A stretch of DNA of 64,000 bases from an uncultured Subdoligranulum sp. (GTDB lineage: Bacteria; Bacillota; Clostridia; Oscillospirales; Ruminococcaceae): NCBI GenBank assembly GCA_945830575.1, contig CALZZE010000001.1, positions 186,001-250,000 of the forward strand, written 5' to 3'. Made by a program: the position numbers and the translations under genes. This document shows positions 8,665 through 17,423 of the stretch, in pieces. The notes beneath the pieces were generated by a model. The model had not been told where the DNA came from, did not search any database, and saw nothing but the letters and a program-made list of their open reading frames with translations. The first letter of the stretch is position 1; each line of letters starts with the position of its first letter.

Positions 8665-9999
8665 ATGAGTGTCAAATTCAGTGGCAAGCATCTGGCAAAC
8701 TTTATCCGCCCCGAAGAATACGATGCGATCTTCCCGCAGGTCGAGGTCGCTCATAAGCAGCTGGAGGACCGCAGCGGTCCCGGCAACGACTTTTTGGGCT
8801 GGATGGATCTTCCCGTCAACTATGACAAGGAAGAATTCGCCCGCATCAAGGAGGCTGCTGCCAAGATCCGTGAGGATTCCGATGTGCTGCTGGTCGCCGG
8901 TATCGGCGGCTCGTACTTAGGCGCCCGCGCCGTCGTGGAGGCCGTCAAGGGCCAGTTCCACAACGATGTGGAGGATGGTCTCAAGATTTATTTCTGCGGC
9001 AACACCATTTCTCCCACCTATCTCAATGACATCATCAAGGTCACCAAGGGCAAGCGTTTCTCCATCAACGTCATCTCCAAGTCCGGCACCACCACCGAGA
9101 CTGCGCTGGCGTTCCGTGTGCTGCGCAAGCTGCTGGAGGACTCCGTTGGCCCCGAGGAGGCCAACAAGCGCATTTACGCCACCACCGACCGCGCCCGCGG
9201 CACGCTGAAACAGCTGGCCGACGCCCAGGGCTGGCCCACCTTTGTGGTGCCCGACGATGTGGGCGGCCGGTTCTCGGTGCTCACCGCCGTGGGTCTTCTG
9301 CCCATCGCCTGCGCGGGCATCGACATTGACGAGCTGATGGCCGGCGCCGCCGAAGGCCGTGCCAAGTACAGCGTGCTGTCCAAGGACAACGACGCCTACC
9401 GCTACGCCATGACCCGCAACATCCTGTACCGCAAGGGCAAGAGCGTGGAGACGCTGGCCTGCTTTGAACCGGACTTCACCATGATGAACGAGTGGTACAA
9501 GCAGCTGTTCGGCGAGAGCGAGGGCAAGGACCAGAAGGGCCTGATGCCCACCTCCTGCATCTTCTCCACCGATCTGCATTCCATGGGCCAGTTCCTGCAG
9601 GACGGCAACCGGGTGATGTTCGAGACCTACGTGGACATCAAGAACACCCGCGAGGATTACTTCATCCCCGCCATCGAGGGCAACTTTGACGGCCTGAACT
9701 TCCTTGCCGACCAGAATATGAGCATCGTCAACCGCAAGGCCATGGAGGGCACCATTCTGGCCCACAATGACGGCGGCGTGCCCATCGGCGTCATCGAAGT
9801 GGACAGCCTGAACGCCCGCGACGTGGGCGAGCTGATCTATTTCTTCTGGAAGGCCTGCGCTGTGTCCGGCTACCTGCTGGCGGTCAACCCCTTCGACCAG
9901 CCCGGCGTGGAAAGCTACAAGAAGAATATGTTTGCGCTGCTGGGCAAGCCCGGCTACGAGGCCCAGAAGGCTGCTCTGGAAGAAAAACTCAACGGCTGA
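8665..9999 (+). CDS. pgi: Glucose-6-phosphate isomerase
   Basis: A 444-aa cytoplasmic enzyme that interconverts glucose-6-phosphate and fructose-6-phosphate in glycolysis. The length matches the short bacterial Pgi form. Family motifs are visible: [15 protein letters not shown] near residue 80, the SKSGTTTE sugar-phosphate loop near 140, and NPFDQPGVE near the C-terminus. A perfect AGGAGG lies 8 nt before the ATG. The strong promoter and the preference for a few C-ending codons fit a highly expressed gene. Confidence 0.97.
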   Translation: MSVKFSGKHLANFIRPEEYDAIFPQVEVAHKQLEDRSGPGNDFLGWMDLPVNYDKEEFARIKEAAAKIREDSDVLLVAGIGGSYLGARAVVEAVKGQFHNDVEDGLKIYFCGNTISPTYLNDIIKVTKGKRFSINVISKSGTTTETALAFRVLRKLLEDSVGPEEANKRIYATTDRARGTLKQLADAQGWPTFVVPDDVGGRFSVLTAVGLLPIACAGIDIDELMAGAAEGRAKYSVLSKDNDAYRYAMTRNILYRKGKSVETLACFEPDFTMMNEWYKQLFGESEGKDQKGLMPTSCIFSTDLHSMGQFLQDGNRVMFETYVDIKNTREDYFIPAIEGNFDGLNFLADQNMSIVNRKAMEGTILAHNDGGVPIGVIEVDSLNARDVGELIYFFWKACAVSGYLLAVNPFDQPGVESYKKNMFALLGKPGYEAQKAALEEKLNG

Positions 10000-10035
10000 G
10001 CTTTCGGCTGATGTAATTGAAGGAGGATTTCCCTT

Positions 10036-10443
10036 ATGATCAAACTCATTGTTGGTTCCAAAGGCTCCGGCAAGACCAAGACTCTCATTGACATGATCAA
10101 CACCGCCACCAAGACCACCGCGGGCAACATCGTCGTCATTGAGAAGTCCATGAAACTCACCACCGAGATCAACCATGCTGCCCGTCTGCTGGATGTGGAC
10201 GAGTACAAGATCAGCGGCGCGGAGATGCTGTACGGCTTTGTCGCGGGCGTTTTGGCCGGCAACTATGACATCACCGAACTGTTCGTGGACGGCCTTCTCA
10301 AGATCCTTGACCATGATATGGACGCCGCCGCCAAGCTGCTGGATGCCATCGACAAGCTGACGGCCTCCATCGAGGTGGTCATCACCCTGTCCGCCAAGCC
10401 GGAAGAGCTGCCTGAGAGCATCAAAAAGTATACCATTCTGTAA
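10036..10443 (+). CDS. Small P-loop ATP-binding protein of unknown function
   Basis: A 135-aa protein with a perfect Walker A motif, GSKGSGKT, at residues 7-14. A candidate Walker B-like strand (ITELFVDG) lies near residue 85. No other domain fits in this length; there is no membrane segment or signal peptide. AGGAGG precedes the ATG. It lies 36 nt after pgi and is followed by a strong terminator, so it is probably expressed from the strong pgi promoter. Its codon use is similarly biased, suggesting it is abundant. The function is not known to me. It could be a minimal nucleotide switch or a partner of a larger complex. Confidence 0.8.
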   Translation: MIKLIVGSKGSGKTKTLIDMINTATKTTAGNIVVIEKSMKLTTEINHAARLLDVDEYKISGAEMLYGFVAGVLAGNYDITELFVDGLLKILDHDMDAAAKLLDAIDKLTASIEVVITLSAKPEELPESIKKYTIL

Positions 10444-10459
10444 TTCGCAAACCTTTCCG

Positions 10460-10489
10460 GGCGGAAACCGCAGCGGTTTCCGCCTTTTT
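10460..10489 (+). terminator. Terminator of the pgi transcript
   Basis: An 11-bp perfect stem, GGCGGAAACCG (10460-10470) with CGGTTTCCGCC (10474-10484), followed by TTTTT. Confidence 0.9.
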
Positions 10490-10522
10490 CCTTTGTTTTT
10501 CAAATTTTTTGTGCGTTATGTC

Positions 10523-10551
10523 TTGACAAGCCCCTATAAATTGTGTATACT
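10523..10551 (+). promoter_or_regulatory. Sigma-A promoter for yceD-rpmF
   Basis: -35 TTGACA (10523-10528), 17-nt spacer, -10 TATACT (10546-10551). The leader is about 20 nt. Confidence 0.85.
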
Positions 10552-10577
10552 GTCAAAGCAACCTTTTGAGGTGAACT

Positions 10578-11078
10578 ATGCAATTTGATCTGAAGAACTT
10601 CCTGCAGAATGGGCGGACGCCTTACCGCGTGGCCTTCTCCACGCCGCTTGCCGGGTATGATCTGGACGGCTGTACGTTATCCGGCCCGGCCGCCTGCGTG
10701 TTTTCTGCCGTTCCCACCATGGAAGGCGCAGAAATGATTCTGGAAGTTTCGGCGGACATTGAGGCGGAATGTGCCCGGTGTTTGGACGCAGTCAAAGAGC
10801 ATTATGCATTCACCCGTGCCTACACGGTGCGGCTGCGGGATCTGGAGGATCCGGATTTCGAGCTGCCCATGAGCGAGGAAGGCTGTTTGGATACGGAGGA
10901 GCTTGTCTTTCAGGAACTGGTTTTCGAGATCCCCCGGGTGCTGCTTTGCAGCGCCGATTGTAAGGGTCTATGCCCCATCTGTGGCAAAAAGCGTGCGGCG
11001 GGTTGTTCCTGCCAATCGGCGGACGATGCCGCCCCACCAGATGCCCGGCTTAGCATATTAAAACAACTGCTTAGTTGA
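10578..11078 (+). CDS. yceD: YceD (DUF177) family protein
   Basis: A 166-aa cytoplasmic protein. The family normally sits directly before rpmF, as here, and in plants and bacteria it is linked to 23S rRNA or large-subunit assembly. Two cysteine pairs are visible: C65/C68 (CARC) in the core and C124/C128/C132/C135 (CSADCKGLCPIC) near the C-terminus, suggesting a metal site. The gap to rpmF is 23 nt and they share a promoter. The biochemical activity is not established. Confidence 0.88.
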   Translation: MQFDLKNFLQNGRTPYRVAFSTPLAGYDLDGCTLSGPAACVFSAVPTMEGAEMILEVSADIEAECARCLDAVKEHYAFTRAYTVRLRDLEDPDFELPMSEEGCLDTEELVFQELVFEIPRVLLCSADCKGLCPICGKKRAAGCSCQSADDAAPPDARLSILKQLLS

Positions 11079-11101
11079 AATCACCAAGGAGGTGTCCGAT
11101 C

Positions 11102-11287
11102 ATGGCTATTGCACCCAAGAGAAAGCATTCTCAAGCCCGCCGCGACAAACGTCGCTCTAACGTCTGGAAACTGGAGGCGCCTACGCTGGTGAAGTGCCCG
11201 CAGTGTGGCGAGCTGAAGGTTCCCCATCAGGTCTGCGGCAAGTGTGGCTACTACAAAGGCCAGGAGATCATCAAGAAGGAGGCGTAA
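11102..11287 (+). CDS. rpmF: 50S ribosomal protein L32
   Basis: A 61-aa large-subunit protein. The start at 11102 (MAIAPKRKHSQARRDKRR) is fixed by AAGGAGG upstream; the open frame extends a few codons further 5' without support. The C-terminal half carries a four-cysteine zinc ribbon, CPQC and CGKC, so this is the zinc-containing (C+) form of L32. Confidence 0.97.
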   Translation: MAIAPKRKHSQARRDKRRSNVWKLEAPTLVKCPQCGELKVPHQVCGKCGYYKGQEIIKKEA

Positions 11288-11298
11288 GCCTCTGCACG

Positions 11299-11329
11299 GG
11301 GGAGGGCATTTGCCTTCCTCTTATTTTTT
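11299..11329 (+). terminator. Terminator after rpmF
   Basis: GAGGGCA and TGCCTTC form a short stem with one G-T pair, closed by a 2-nt loop, then a T-rich run at 11321-11329. The T run reaches close to the next start, so partial read-through into the next gene is possible. Confidence 0.6.
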
Positions 11330-11353
11330 ATGTTTCGGAAGGAGGCCCGCCCC

Positions 11354-12682
11354 ATGGCATTGCAGATCGTCTCGGTGGACGAAAACACCCCCGCCCGGCG
11401 GCTGGGCCTTGCGCCGGGAATGCAGCTGGTCGCCATTGACGGCAAACCCTTGCGGGACGCGCTGGACTACCAGTTTTACAGCGCCGCCACCCGGTTCACG
11501 CTGACGGTCTGCCGGGACGGCGTTCAAACTGACTTGACGGTGGAGAAAGACCGGTATGAGCCGTTCGGCTGCAGCTTTGAGACCTATCTGGGGGACAAAA
11601 AGCACAGCTGTGACAACCACTGCATGTTCTGCTTCATCGACCAATTGCCTCCCGGTATGCGGGAAAGCCTGTATTTCAAAGATGACGATGAGCGGCTGTC
11701 CTTCCTGTTCGGCAACTACATCACGCTGACCAACCTCACAGACCGGGAAATCGACCGCATCATTGAGATGCACATCAGCCCCATTTTCATCTCGGTACAC
11801 ACCACCAACCCGGTGCTGCGCACCCGGATGCTGGCCAACAAGCGGGGCGGCGAAACGCTGTCCTACCTGCAAAAGCTGGCGGAGGGCGGCATCGAGATGA
11901 ACTGCCAGTTGGTGCTGTGCCGGGGCATCAACGACGGCGCGGAACTGCGCCGCACGCTGGATGACCTGCTGGCGCTGCGTCCCCGGGTGGGCAGCATTGC
12001 TGCGGTGCCCGCAGGGGTCACGGCCCACCGCAAGGGCCTGTACCCGCTGACACCCTATGACAGGGATTCCGCCGCCGAAACGCTGGATATTCTGGAGGAG
12101 TACAGCCGCCTCTGCCGGGAAAACTATGGAAAAAGTGTGGTCTACCCCAGCGACGAGTGGTATCTGACAGCAGAGCGGGAACTGCCCCCGGCGGAATTTT
12201 ACGATGACTTTGCCCAGCTGGAGGACGGCGTGGGCATGTGGCGGCTCTACCACGACACCTTTTTGAAGGAACTGGAAAGCTACGCCGCCCCGGTGCGCCC
12301 TCACAGACTGGACTGCGTCACCGGCACGCTGGCCGCGCCGCTCATCACCCAAATGGCCGCCGCGCTGCATGAAAAATATCCGCAGGTGGAAGTGACGGTT
12401 CATCCCATCCGCAACGATTTCTTTGGCGGCAACGTGAGCGTGGCGGGCCTTGTCACCGGCACCGACATCCTCCGCCAGTGCAAGGGCGCTCTGCGCAGTG
12501 ACACGCTGCTGGTGCCGGAGGTCATGCTGCGGGATGAAAAGGACAAATTTTTAGACGATGTTTCGCTGAAAGACCTGTCCGCGGCGCTGGGCTGCCGGGC
12601 TGTGTCCCAGCCTGCCGACGGCGCTGGCTGCTGCCGGGCATGGCTGCGGGAGGGACGGCGCAAACTGACGATCCGCCGCTGA
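11354..12682 (+). CDS. DUF512 protein with PDZ and radical SAM-like core
   Basis: A 442-aa cytoplasmic protein. The start at 11354 has GGAAGGAGG upstream and is preferred over an in-frame ATG at 11330 that overlaps the terminator. An N-terminal PDZ-like segment (residues 1-65, TPARRLGLAPGMQLVAIDG) is followed by a cysteine motif C86/C90/C93 (CDNHCMFC) and the strongly conserved block FIDQLPPGMR...FKDDDERLSFLFGNYITLTN. The C-terminal DUF512 region follows. The family is widespread in Clostridia and usually lies directly upstream of der, as it does here. The reaction is not known; the CxxxCxxC spacing predicts a 4Fe-4S radical SAM centre. Confidence 0.85.
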   Translation: MALQIVSVDENTPARRLGLAPGMQLVAIDGKPLRDALDYQFYSAATRFTLTVCRDGVQTDLTVEKDRYEPFGCSFETYLGDKKHSCDNHCMFCFIDQLPPGMRESLYFKDDDERLSFLFGNYITLTNLTDREIDRIIEMHISPIFISVHTTNPVLRTRMLANKRGGETLSYLQKLAEGGIEMNCQLVLCRGINDGAELRRTLDDLLALRPRVGSIAAVPAGVTAHRKGLYPLTPYDRDSAAETLDILEEYSRLCRENYGKSVVYPSDEWYLTAERELPPAEFYDDFAQLEDGVGMWRLYHDTFLKELESYAAPVRPHRLDCVTGTLAAPLITQMAAALHEKYPQVEVTVHPIRNDFFGGNVSVAGLVTGTDILRQCKGALRSDTLLVPEVMLRDEKDKFLDDVSLKDLSAALGCRAVSQPADGAGCCRAWLREGRRKLTIRR

Positions 12683-12709
12683 ATAACGGTATAGAGGAGG
12701 CAAACGACC

Positions 12710-14041
12710 ATGGCAAAACCCATTGTTGCCATCGTGGGGCGGCCCAACGTGGGCAAGTCCACGATCTTCAACAAGCTGACGGGCCAGCGCCTCGCCATCG
12801 TGGAGGACACCCCCGGCGTGACCCGGGACCGCATCTTCTGCGACTGCGAATGGAGCGGCCGTAAATTCCTGCTGGTGGACACCGGCGGCATTGAACCGCG
12901 CATCGACGACGGCCTGCTGGCCCACATGCGGGAGCAGGCCCAGATGGCCATTGATTCGGCAGACTGCATCATCATGGTCACCGACCTGACCGGCGGCGTG
13001 ACCCCGCAGGATCAGGACATTGCCGGGATGCTCATGCGCAGCGGCAAGCCGGTGGTGCTGGCGGTGAACAAGTGCGATAAGATCGGCGAGCCTCCCATGG
13101 AGCTGTACGATTTCTATTCGCTGGGGCTGGGGGAGATCATCCCGGTCTCTGGCGTACACGGCCACGGTACCGGCGATCTGCTGGACGCGGTGTATGAGCA
13201 CCTGACCTTTGACGAAAACGAGGACGAGGAGGACGATCGCATTCCCGTGGCGGTCATCGGCCGCCCCAATGTGGGCAAATCCAGCCTCATCAATCATATT
13301 CTGGGCGAGAACCGGCTCATCGTTGCCAACGAGGCGGGCACCACCCGGGACGCCATCGACACGTTGGTGGACAACAAATTCGGCAAGTTCATCTTCACCG
13401 ACACGGCGGGCCTGCGCAAAAAAGGCAAGGTGGAAAGCGGCGTGGAGCGTTACAGCGTGCTGCGCAGTCTGGCCGCCGTGGAGCGCAGCCGCGTCTGCGT
13501 CATTATGATCGATGCCACTGTTGGCTTCACTGAGCAGGATTCCAAGGTGGCGGGCTATGCCCACGAGCAGGGCAAGGCCTGCATCATCGCCGTGAACAAG
13601 TGGGACGCGGTGGAGAAGGACGCCTACACCATGGACGCCATGCGCAAGCAGCTGGAGGCGGATTTCTCCTTCATGTCCTACGCGCCCATCGTGTTCATCT
13701 CGGCCAAGACCGGCCAGCGGGTGGATAAGCTGTTCGAGACCATCCATTTTGTGGACATTCAGAACGGAACCCGCATCCCCACCGGCGCGCTCAACGAAAT
13801 GCTGGCCCGCGCCACCGCCCGGGTGCAGCCGCCTTCGGACAAGGGCAAGCGGCTCAAGGTGTTCTATATGACCCAGAGCGACACCCGTCCGCCCACGTTC
13901 GTCTGTTTTGTGAACCAGAAAGCGCTGTTCCATTTCTCTTACCAGCGCTATCTGGAAAACCAGATCCGTGAGACCTTTGGCCTGACCGGCACGCCCATCC
14001 GCATGATCACGCGGGAACATGGCGACGGCTCGGCCCGTTGA
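12710..14041 (+). CDS. der: Ribosome assembly GTPase Der (EngA)
   Basis: A 443-aa GTPase with two tandem G domains, needed for 50S subunit maturation. Domain 1 shows GRPNVGKST near residue 9, DTGG and NKCD. An acidic linker (ENEDEEDD) precedes domain 2, with GRPNVGKSS near 185, DTAG and NKWD. A C-terminal KH-like domain completes the standard architecture. AGAGGAGG lies upstream of the ATG. It overlaps or abuts plsY, a pairing common in Firmicutes. Confidence 0.97.
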   Translation: MAKPIVAIVGRPNVGKSTIFNKLTGQRLAIVEDTPGVTRDRIFCDCEWSGRKFLLVDTGGIEPRIDDGLLAHMREQAQMAIDSADCIIMVTDLTGGVTPQDQDIAGMLMRSGKPVVLAVNKCDKIGEPPMELYDFYSLGLGEIIPVSGVHGHGTGDLLDAVYEHLTFDENEDEEDDRIPVAVIGRPNVGKSSLINHILGENRLIVANEAGTTRDAIDTLVDNKFGKFIFTDTAGLRKKGKVESGVERYSVLRSLAAVERSRVCVIMIDATVGFTEQDSKVAGYAHEQGKACIIAVNKWDAVEKDAYTMDAMRKQLEADFSFMSYAPIVFISAKTGQRVDKLFETIHFVDIQNGTRIPTGALNEMLARATARVQPPSDKGKRLKVFYMTQSDTRPPTFVCFVNQKALFHFSYQRYLENQIRETFGLTGTPIRMITREHGDGSAR

Positions 14042-14058
14042 GAAAAGGGGGCTTTCCT

Positions 14059-14748
14059 ATGATTTTCCGTTTGCTCTGTGCCTGTGTGCTGACGGCGCTG
14101 GAGGGATATCTGCTGGGCAGCATTCTGTTCGGCGTGGTCATCTCCAAGGTGTTTTTCCACGATGATGTGCGCAATCACGGCAGCGGCAACGGCGGCATGA
14201 CCAATGTGCTGCGCACCTTCGGCAAAGCCGCGGCGGCGGGCACCGCGCTGGGGGATGTGGGCAAAAGCGTGGCGGCGGTGCTCATCGGCCAATGGCTGTT
14301 TGATGTGCTGCTCTCCGGCAGCGGCGACGCGCTGTGGGCCGCACTGCCGCAGGCGGTGTGCGGCGGCTATCTGGCGGCCATCTTTGCCATGATCGGCCAC
14401 AGCCGCCCGGTGTTCTTCGGATTCAAGGGCGGCAAATCGGTGCTGACCGGCGCGGGCGCCGCGCTGACGTTAAGCCCGGTGGTCTGCGGCGTGCTGTTTC
14501 TGGTGTTTCTGGCGGAGTTCGCCATCACCCGCATCGTCAGCCTTGGCAGCATCATCATTGCGGCGCTGTTCCCGGTGGGAACGCTCTGTTACTGGGCGTG
14601 GCAGGGCGCCAACACGGCCACGCTGGTATTTGTGACCGTGTGCGCGGCGTTCATGGGCGGTATGGTCATCTGGCTGCACCGCAGCAACATCCAGCGCCTG
14701 AAAAACGGCACCGAGTACCGTTTCGGAAGCAAGAACCCCCAAAAGTGA
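14059..14748 (+). CDS. plsY: Acyl-phosphate:glycerol-3-phosphate acyltransferase
   Basis: A 229-aa integral membrane enzyme that uses acyl-phosphate to make lysophosphatidic acid, the first step of phospholipid synthesis. The three conserved motifs are visible: GSGNGGMTNVLRTFGK, a variant of the usual GSGNPGATN; GHSRPVFFGFKGGKSV; and HRSNIQRLKNGTE. I start at 14059, with AAAGGGGG upstream, rather than at the in-frame ATG at 14038 that overlaps der. Several hydrophobic segments are present. The G-G-M substitution in motif 1 is unusual but keeps the TN pair. Confidence 0.93.
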   Translation: MIFRLLCACVLTALEGYLLGSILFGVVISKVFFHDDVRNHGSGNGGMTNVLRTFGKAAAAGTALGDVGKSVAAVLIGQWLFDVLLSGSGDALWAALPQAVCGGYLAAIFAMIGHSRPVFFGFKGGKSVLTGAGAALTLSPVVCGVLFLVFLAEFAITRIVSLGSIIIAALFPVGTLCYWAWQGANTATLVFVTVCAAFMGGMVIWLHRSNIQRLKNGTEYRFGSKNPQK

Positions 14749-14755
14749 ATCCCGG

Positions 14756-14787
14756 ACTGTCCGCTTTTTGCGGGCAGTTTTTCTTTT
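14756..14787 (+). terminator. Terminator after plsY
   Basis: ACTGTCCGC (14756-14764) pairs with GCGGGCAGT (14770-14778), with one G-T pair, around a T5 loop and followed by a T-rich tail. Confidence 0.8.
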
Positions 14788-14800
14788 TGGGCAATATGTC

Positions 14801-14829
14801 TTGCGCCGCGGGCGCAACTGCTCTATAAT
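14801..14829 (+). promoter_or_regulatory. Promoter for the hypothetical gene and ispDF
   Basis: -35 TTGCGC (14801-14806), 17-nt spacer, perfect -10 TATAAT (14824-14829). Confidence 0.75.
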
Positions 14830-14846
14830 AAAGAAGGGGTGCCGCT

Positions 14847-15170
14847 ATGGAAATGACCGTGGAGCGGCTCTGGCAGCTGTTGGAGGCCCATCAGGGGGAG
14901 ACCTTCTACACTGCCAAGGGTCTGCCGTTTCATTATACCGTCCGCGGCGGCGAGCTGTTTGTGGACCGCCGCGCCAAATCCATCACGGTGTCCACCGTGG
15001 CGTCTGCGCTGCAGGCGGCCCAGCAGCTGTTGGCACAGGGACTGCCCATTACCGGTCCCAAAAAACTGGGCTGCTACGGGGCCAGCTATCTGTACCCGGT
15101 GTTTCAGCGCCTTGGCGTCATCCCCGCTCCCGACTGGGAGCAGATTAAATTAAAGGAGAACATCCCATGA
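14847..15170 (+). CDS. Conserved-type hypothetical protein coupled to ispDF
   Basis: A 107-aa soluble protein with no signal peptide, cysteine motif or membrane segment. I do not recognise the family. It begins with a short helical part (about 1-17), then a beta-rich part ([22 protein letters not shown], 29-52), then a helix and a C-terminal glycine/tyrosine segment ([19 protein letters not shown]). It has its own promoter and an AAGAAGGGG ribosome site. Its stop codon overlaps the ispDF start (ATGA at 15167-15170), so the two are translationally coupled. Confidence 0.75.
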   Translation: MEMTVERLWQLLEAHQGETFYTAKGLPFHYTVRGGELFVDRRAKSITVSTVASALQAAQQLLAQGLPITGPKKLGCYGASYLYPVFQRLGVIPAPDWEQIKLKENIP

Positions 15171-16288
15171 CCACAGTGACAGCCATTCTGGTGGCGGCGG
15201 GCTCCTCCCGCCGCATGGGCTTTGATAAACTCAGCGTCCGCCTGCCGGACGGGCGCACTGTGCTGGAGACCAGCGCCGCCGCGCTGGCGGAACATCCCGC
15301 CGTCACCCAGCTGGTGCTGGTGGCGGGGAGCAACCGGGCCGCCTGCGAGGCCATCGCCGCGTCCTGCCCCAAGCCCTGCACGGTGGTGCAGGGGGGCGCT
15401 GCCCGGGCGGACAGCGTGAAAAACGGCCTTGCCGCCGCTGACGGCGAACTGGTGGCCATCCATGACGCGGCCCGTCCCTTTGTGAGCGGGGAGGTCATTT
15501 CCGCTGCGCTGGCCGCCGCCGAAACCATGGGGGCCGCCGCGCCCGCCGTGCCGGTGAAGGACACCGTCAAGATCGTGAAAGAAGACCACACGGTGCGGCA
15601 GACCCCCGACCGGGCCGCGCTGTACGCGGTGCAGACACCCCAGTGCTTCCGCCGCGCACTGTATTTGCAGGCGCTGGAAACCGTCAGCGGGGAACAGGCG
15701 GCGCAGGTCACCGATGATTGCAGCCTGTTTGAACTGGCGGGCCTGCCGGTGCAGCTCACCGAGGGCGACTACGCCAACTTCAAAATCACCACAAAAGAGG
15801 ACCTGAAAGGGGAGATCACCATGCGCATCGGCCACGGATATGACGTTCACCGCCTTGTGGAGGGCCGCAAGCTGATTCTGGGCGGCGTGGAAATTGAGTA
15901 TGAAAAGGGCCTGCTGGGCCATTCCGACGCGGATGTGCTGCTCCACGCTGTCATGGACGCGCTGCTGGGCGCCGCCGCGCTGGGGGACATCGGCCAGCAC
16001 TTCCCCGACACCGACCCCGCCTATCAAGGCGCGGATTCGCTGGAACTGACCCGCCACGTGGCGCGCATCCTGCATGAGCACGGCTATACGGTGGGTAATG
16101 TGGACGCCACCATTCTGTGCCAGCGTCCCAAGCTGGCTCCTCACATTCCAGCCATGCGCCGGAATATTGCGGAGGCGCTGGGCGTGTCGGTGGAGAACAT
16201 CAGCGTCAAGGCCACCACCGAGGAAAAGCTGGGCTTTACCGGCGAAGGGCTGGGCATTGCGGCCCATGCGGTGGCGCTGCTGCAATAA
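15167..16288 (+). CDS. ispDF: Bifunctional IspD-IspF enzyme of the MEP isoprenoid pathway
   Basis: A 373-aa fusion. Residues 1-218 are IspD (MEP cytidylyltransferase), with the nucleotide-binding signature [14 protein letters not shown] and the motifs HDAARP and DDCSLFE. Residues 219-373 are IspF (MEcPP synthase), with D226 and H228 in GYDVH and H260 as zinc ligands, and the conserved block [20 protein letters not shown]. These are steps 2 and 4 of the pathway; IspE (step 3) is not here. Fusions of this kind are known from alpha- and epsilon-proteobacteria and some Clostridia. The join is continuous with no frameshift, and the linker is only a few residues long. Confidence 0.95.
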   Translation: MTTVTAILVAAGSSRRMGFDKLSVRLPDGRTVLETSAAALAEHPAVTQLVLVAGSNRAACEAIAASCPKPCTVVQGGAARADSVKNGLAAADGELVAIHDAARPFVSGEVISAALAAAETMGAAAPAVPVKDTVKIVKEDHTVRQTPDRAALYAVQTPQCFRRALYLQALETVSGEQAAQVTDDCSLFELAGLPVQLTEGDYANFKITTKEDLKGEITMRIGHGYDVHRLVEGRKLILGGVEIEYEKGLLGHSDADVLLHAVMDALLGAAALGDIGQHFPDTDPAYQGADSLELTRHVARILHEHGYTVGNVDATILCQRPKLAPHIPAMRRNIAEALGVSVENISVKATTEEKLGFTGEGLGIAAHAVALLQ

Positions 16289-16297
16289 TTTACTTTT

Positions 16298-16469
16298 GGC
16301 AACACCGCACAATTCACGGCGAACGCCTTACGCACCACTACGACAAGCGATGCGCGCCATCTGCGTTGCAAAAATGCTCGAGAATACACAAAGTATTCTC
16401 TGCGCTTTTTGCTTAGCAGCTGGCACCCCTCACTTGCCGTATCGGCACGTAGAATTATGCGGTATTGCC
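16298..16469. repeat. 172-bp imperfect-hairpin (MITE-like) element
   Basis: The ends are inverted copies of an 18-bp sequence: GGCAACACCGCACAATTC on the left, and GAATTATGCGGTATTGCC on the right, with two mismatches. The inside is also largely self-complementary. A perfect core stem GAGAATAC/GTATTCTC (16380-16387/16393-16400) is extended by GCAAAAA/TTTTTGC (16368-16374/16406-16412), and there is partial pairing further out. It contains no gene. I see no second copy in this window. It resembles a miniature inverted-repeat or hairpin repeat. Confidence 0.75.
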
Positions 16470-16498
16470 TTTTCATTCCGCCAAAAATGTGGTATACT
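16470..16498 (+). promoter_or_regulatory. Promoter for cdaA-cdaR
   Basis: -35 TTTTCA (16470-16475) directly abuts the hairpin element; a 17-nt spacer leads to -10 TATACT (16493-16498). Confidence 0.65.
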
Positions 16499-16535
16499 AT
16501 ATTTTCAAGACAGAGGGGAAAGGAGGCGCACGGAG

Positions 16536-17423
16536 ATGGGCTTTCAGGAATCGGTCGATGCTGTCATGAGCAATCTGCGGGTCTTTAATCCGGTACGGGA
16601 TACCATTGACATTCTGATTATTTCCTTTGTGTTTTACCAGCTCATTGTGTTTGCCCGCAAATCCCATGCCGGGCAGCTCATCAAGGGGCTTGTGCTGCTG
16701 CTGGCGTTTTTCGCGCTGGCCAATGTGCTGGAGCTGCGCACCGTCAGCTGGGTGCTGAACAACGTGTTGACCATCGGCTTTACGGCGGCGGTCATCATTT
16801 TCCAGCCGGAGCTGCGCCGTGCGCTGGAACGCATGGGGCAGAGTACCGGCTGGGCGGGACAGCTGTTCAGCCGCCGGGCTGACCCCTCGCTGCGCGGTGT
16901 GTGGCAGAGCGCCGTGGTGGCCATCTGCGATGCCGCGGAGCAGCTGTCCGACACCCGCACCGGCGCGTTGATGGTGCTGGAGCGCAACAACAATCTGGAC
17001 GAGGTCATCCGCACCGGAACCACGTTTAACGCCAACGTGATCCCGGAAGTGCTGGGCACCATCTTCTACGAGGGCACCCCGCTGCATGACGGTGCGGTCA
17101 TTATCCGGGACGGTACCATTGTGGCCGCGGGCTGCGTGCTGCCCCTGTCCAACAACCTGCAAATGGGCAAGGACATGGGCACCCGGCACCGGGCGGGCCT
17201 TGGCATGAGCGAAAACTCCGATGCCATCGTCATTGTGGTCAGTGAGGAGACCGGCATCATTTCCATGGCGAAAAACGGCGTTCTCATCCGCCGTCTGGAC
17301 CGCCAGAACCTGTATAACATGCTGCAGGAGGAGATCATCCCCCCGGAGGAGGACGAGCAGGGCGCGCCTTCGCTGTGGCAGCGCCTCCTGCAAAGCCTGA
17401 GAGGAGGTCAGGTAGATGCCTAA
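16536..17423 (+). CDS. cdaA: Membrane-bound diadenylate cyclase
   Basis: A 295-aa enzyme that makes the second messenger c-di-AMP from two ATP. The frame is open far upstream through ispDF, but the real start is the ATG at 16536 with AGGAGG at 16521-16526. The N-terminal part (about 20-90) has three membrane helices. The DAC domain follows, with its two signature motifs: DGA in TPLHDGAVII and RHR in MGTRHRAGLG. The neighbour cdaR overlaps its 3' end by 8 nt, the standard cdaA-cdaR arrangement; glmM, often third, is absent here. Confidence 0.96.
   Translation: MGFQESVDAVMSNLRVFNPVRDTIDILIISFVFYQLIVFARKSHAGQLIKGLVLLLAFFALANVLELRTVSWVLNNVLTIGFTAAVIIFQPELRRALERMGQSTGWAGQLFSRRADPSLRGVWQSAVVAICDAAEQLSDTRTGALMVLERNNNLDEVIRTGTTFNANVIPEVLGTIFYEGTPLHDGAVIIRDGTIVAAGCVLPLSNNLQMGKDMGTRHRAGLGMSENSDAIVIVVSEETGIISMAKNGVLIRRLDRQNLYNMLQEEIIPPEEDEQGAPSLWQRLLQSLRGGQVDA

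Noticed and set aside
8917-10503. A 528-codon minus-strand frame opposite pgi and the P-loop gene
   Set aside because: It is antisense to certain genes and has no recognisable domain or ribosome site. Several similar frames (for example 4023-5828 + and 21437-23518 -) were rejected for the same reason.
16074-16535. N-terminal extension of cdaA through ispDF and the hairpin element
   Set aside because: AGGAGG and the conserved CdaA N-terminus place the start at 16536. The extension would translate the repeat.
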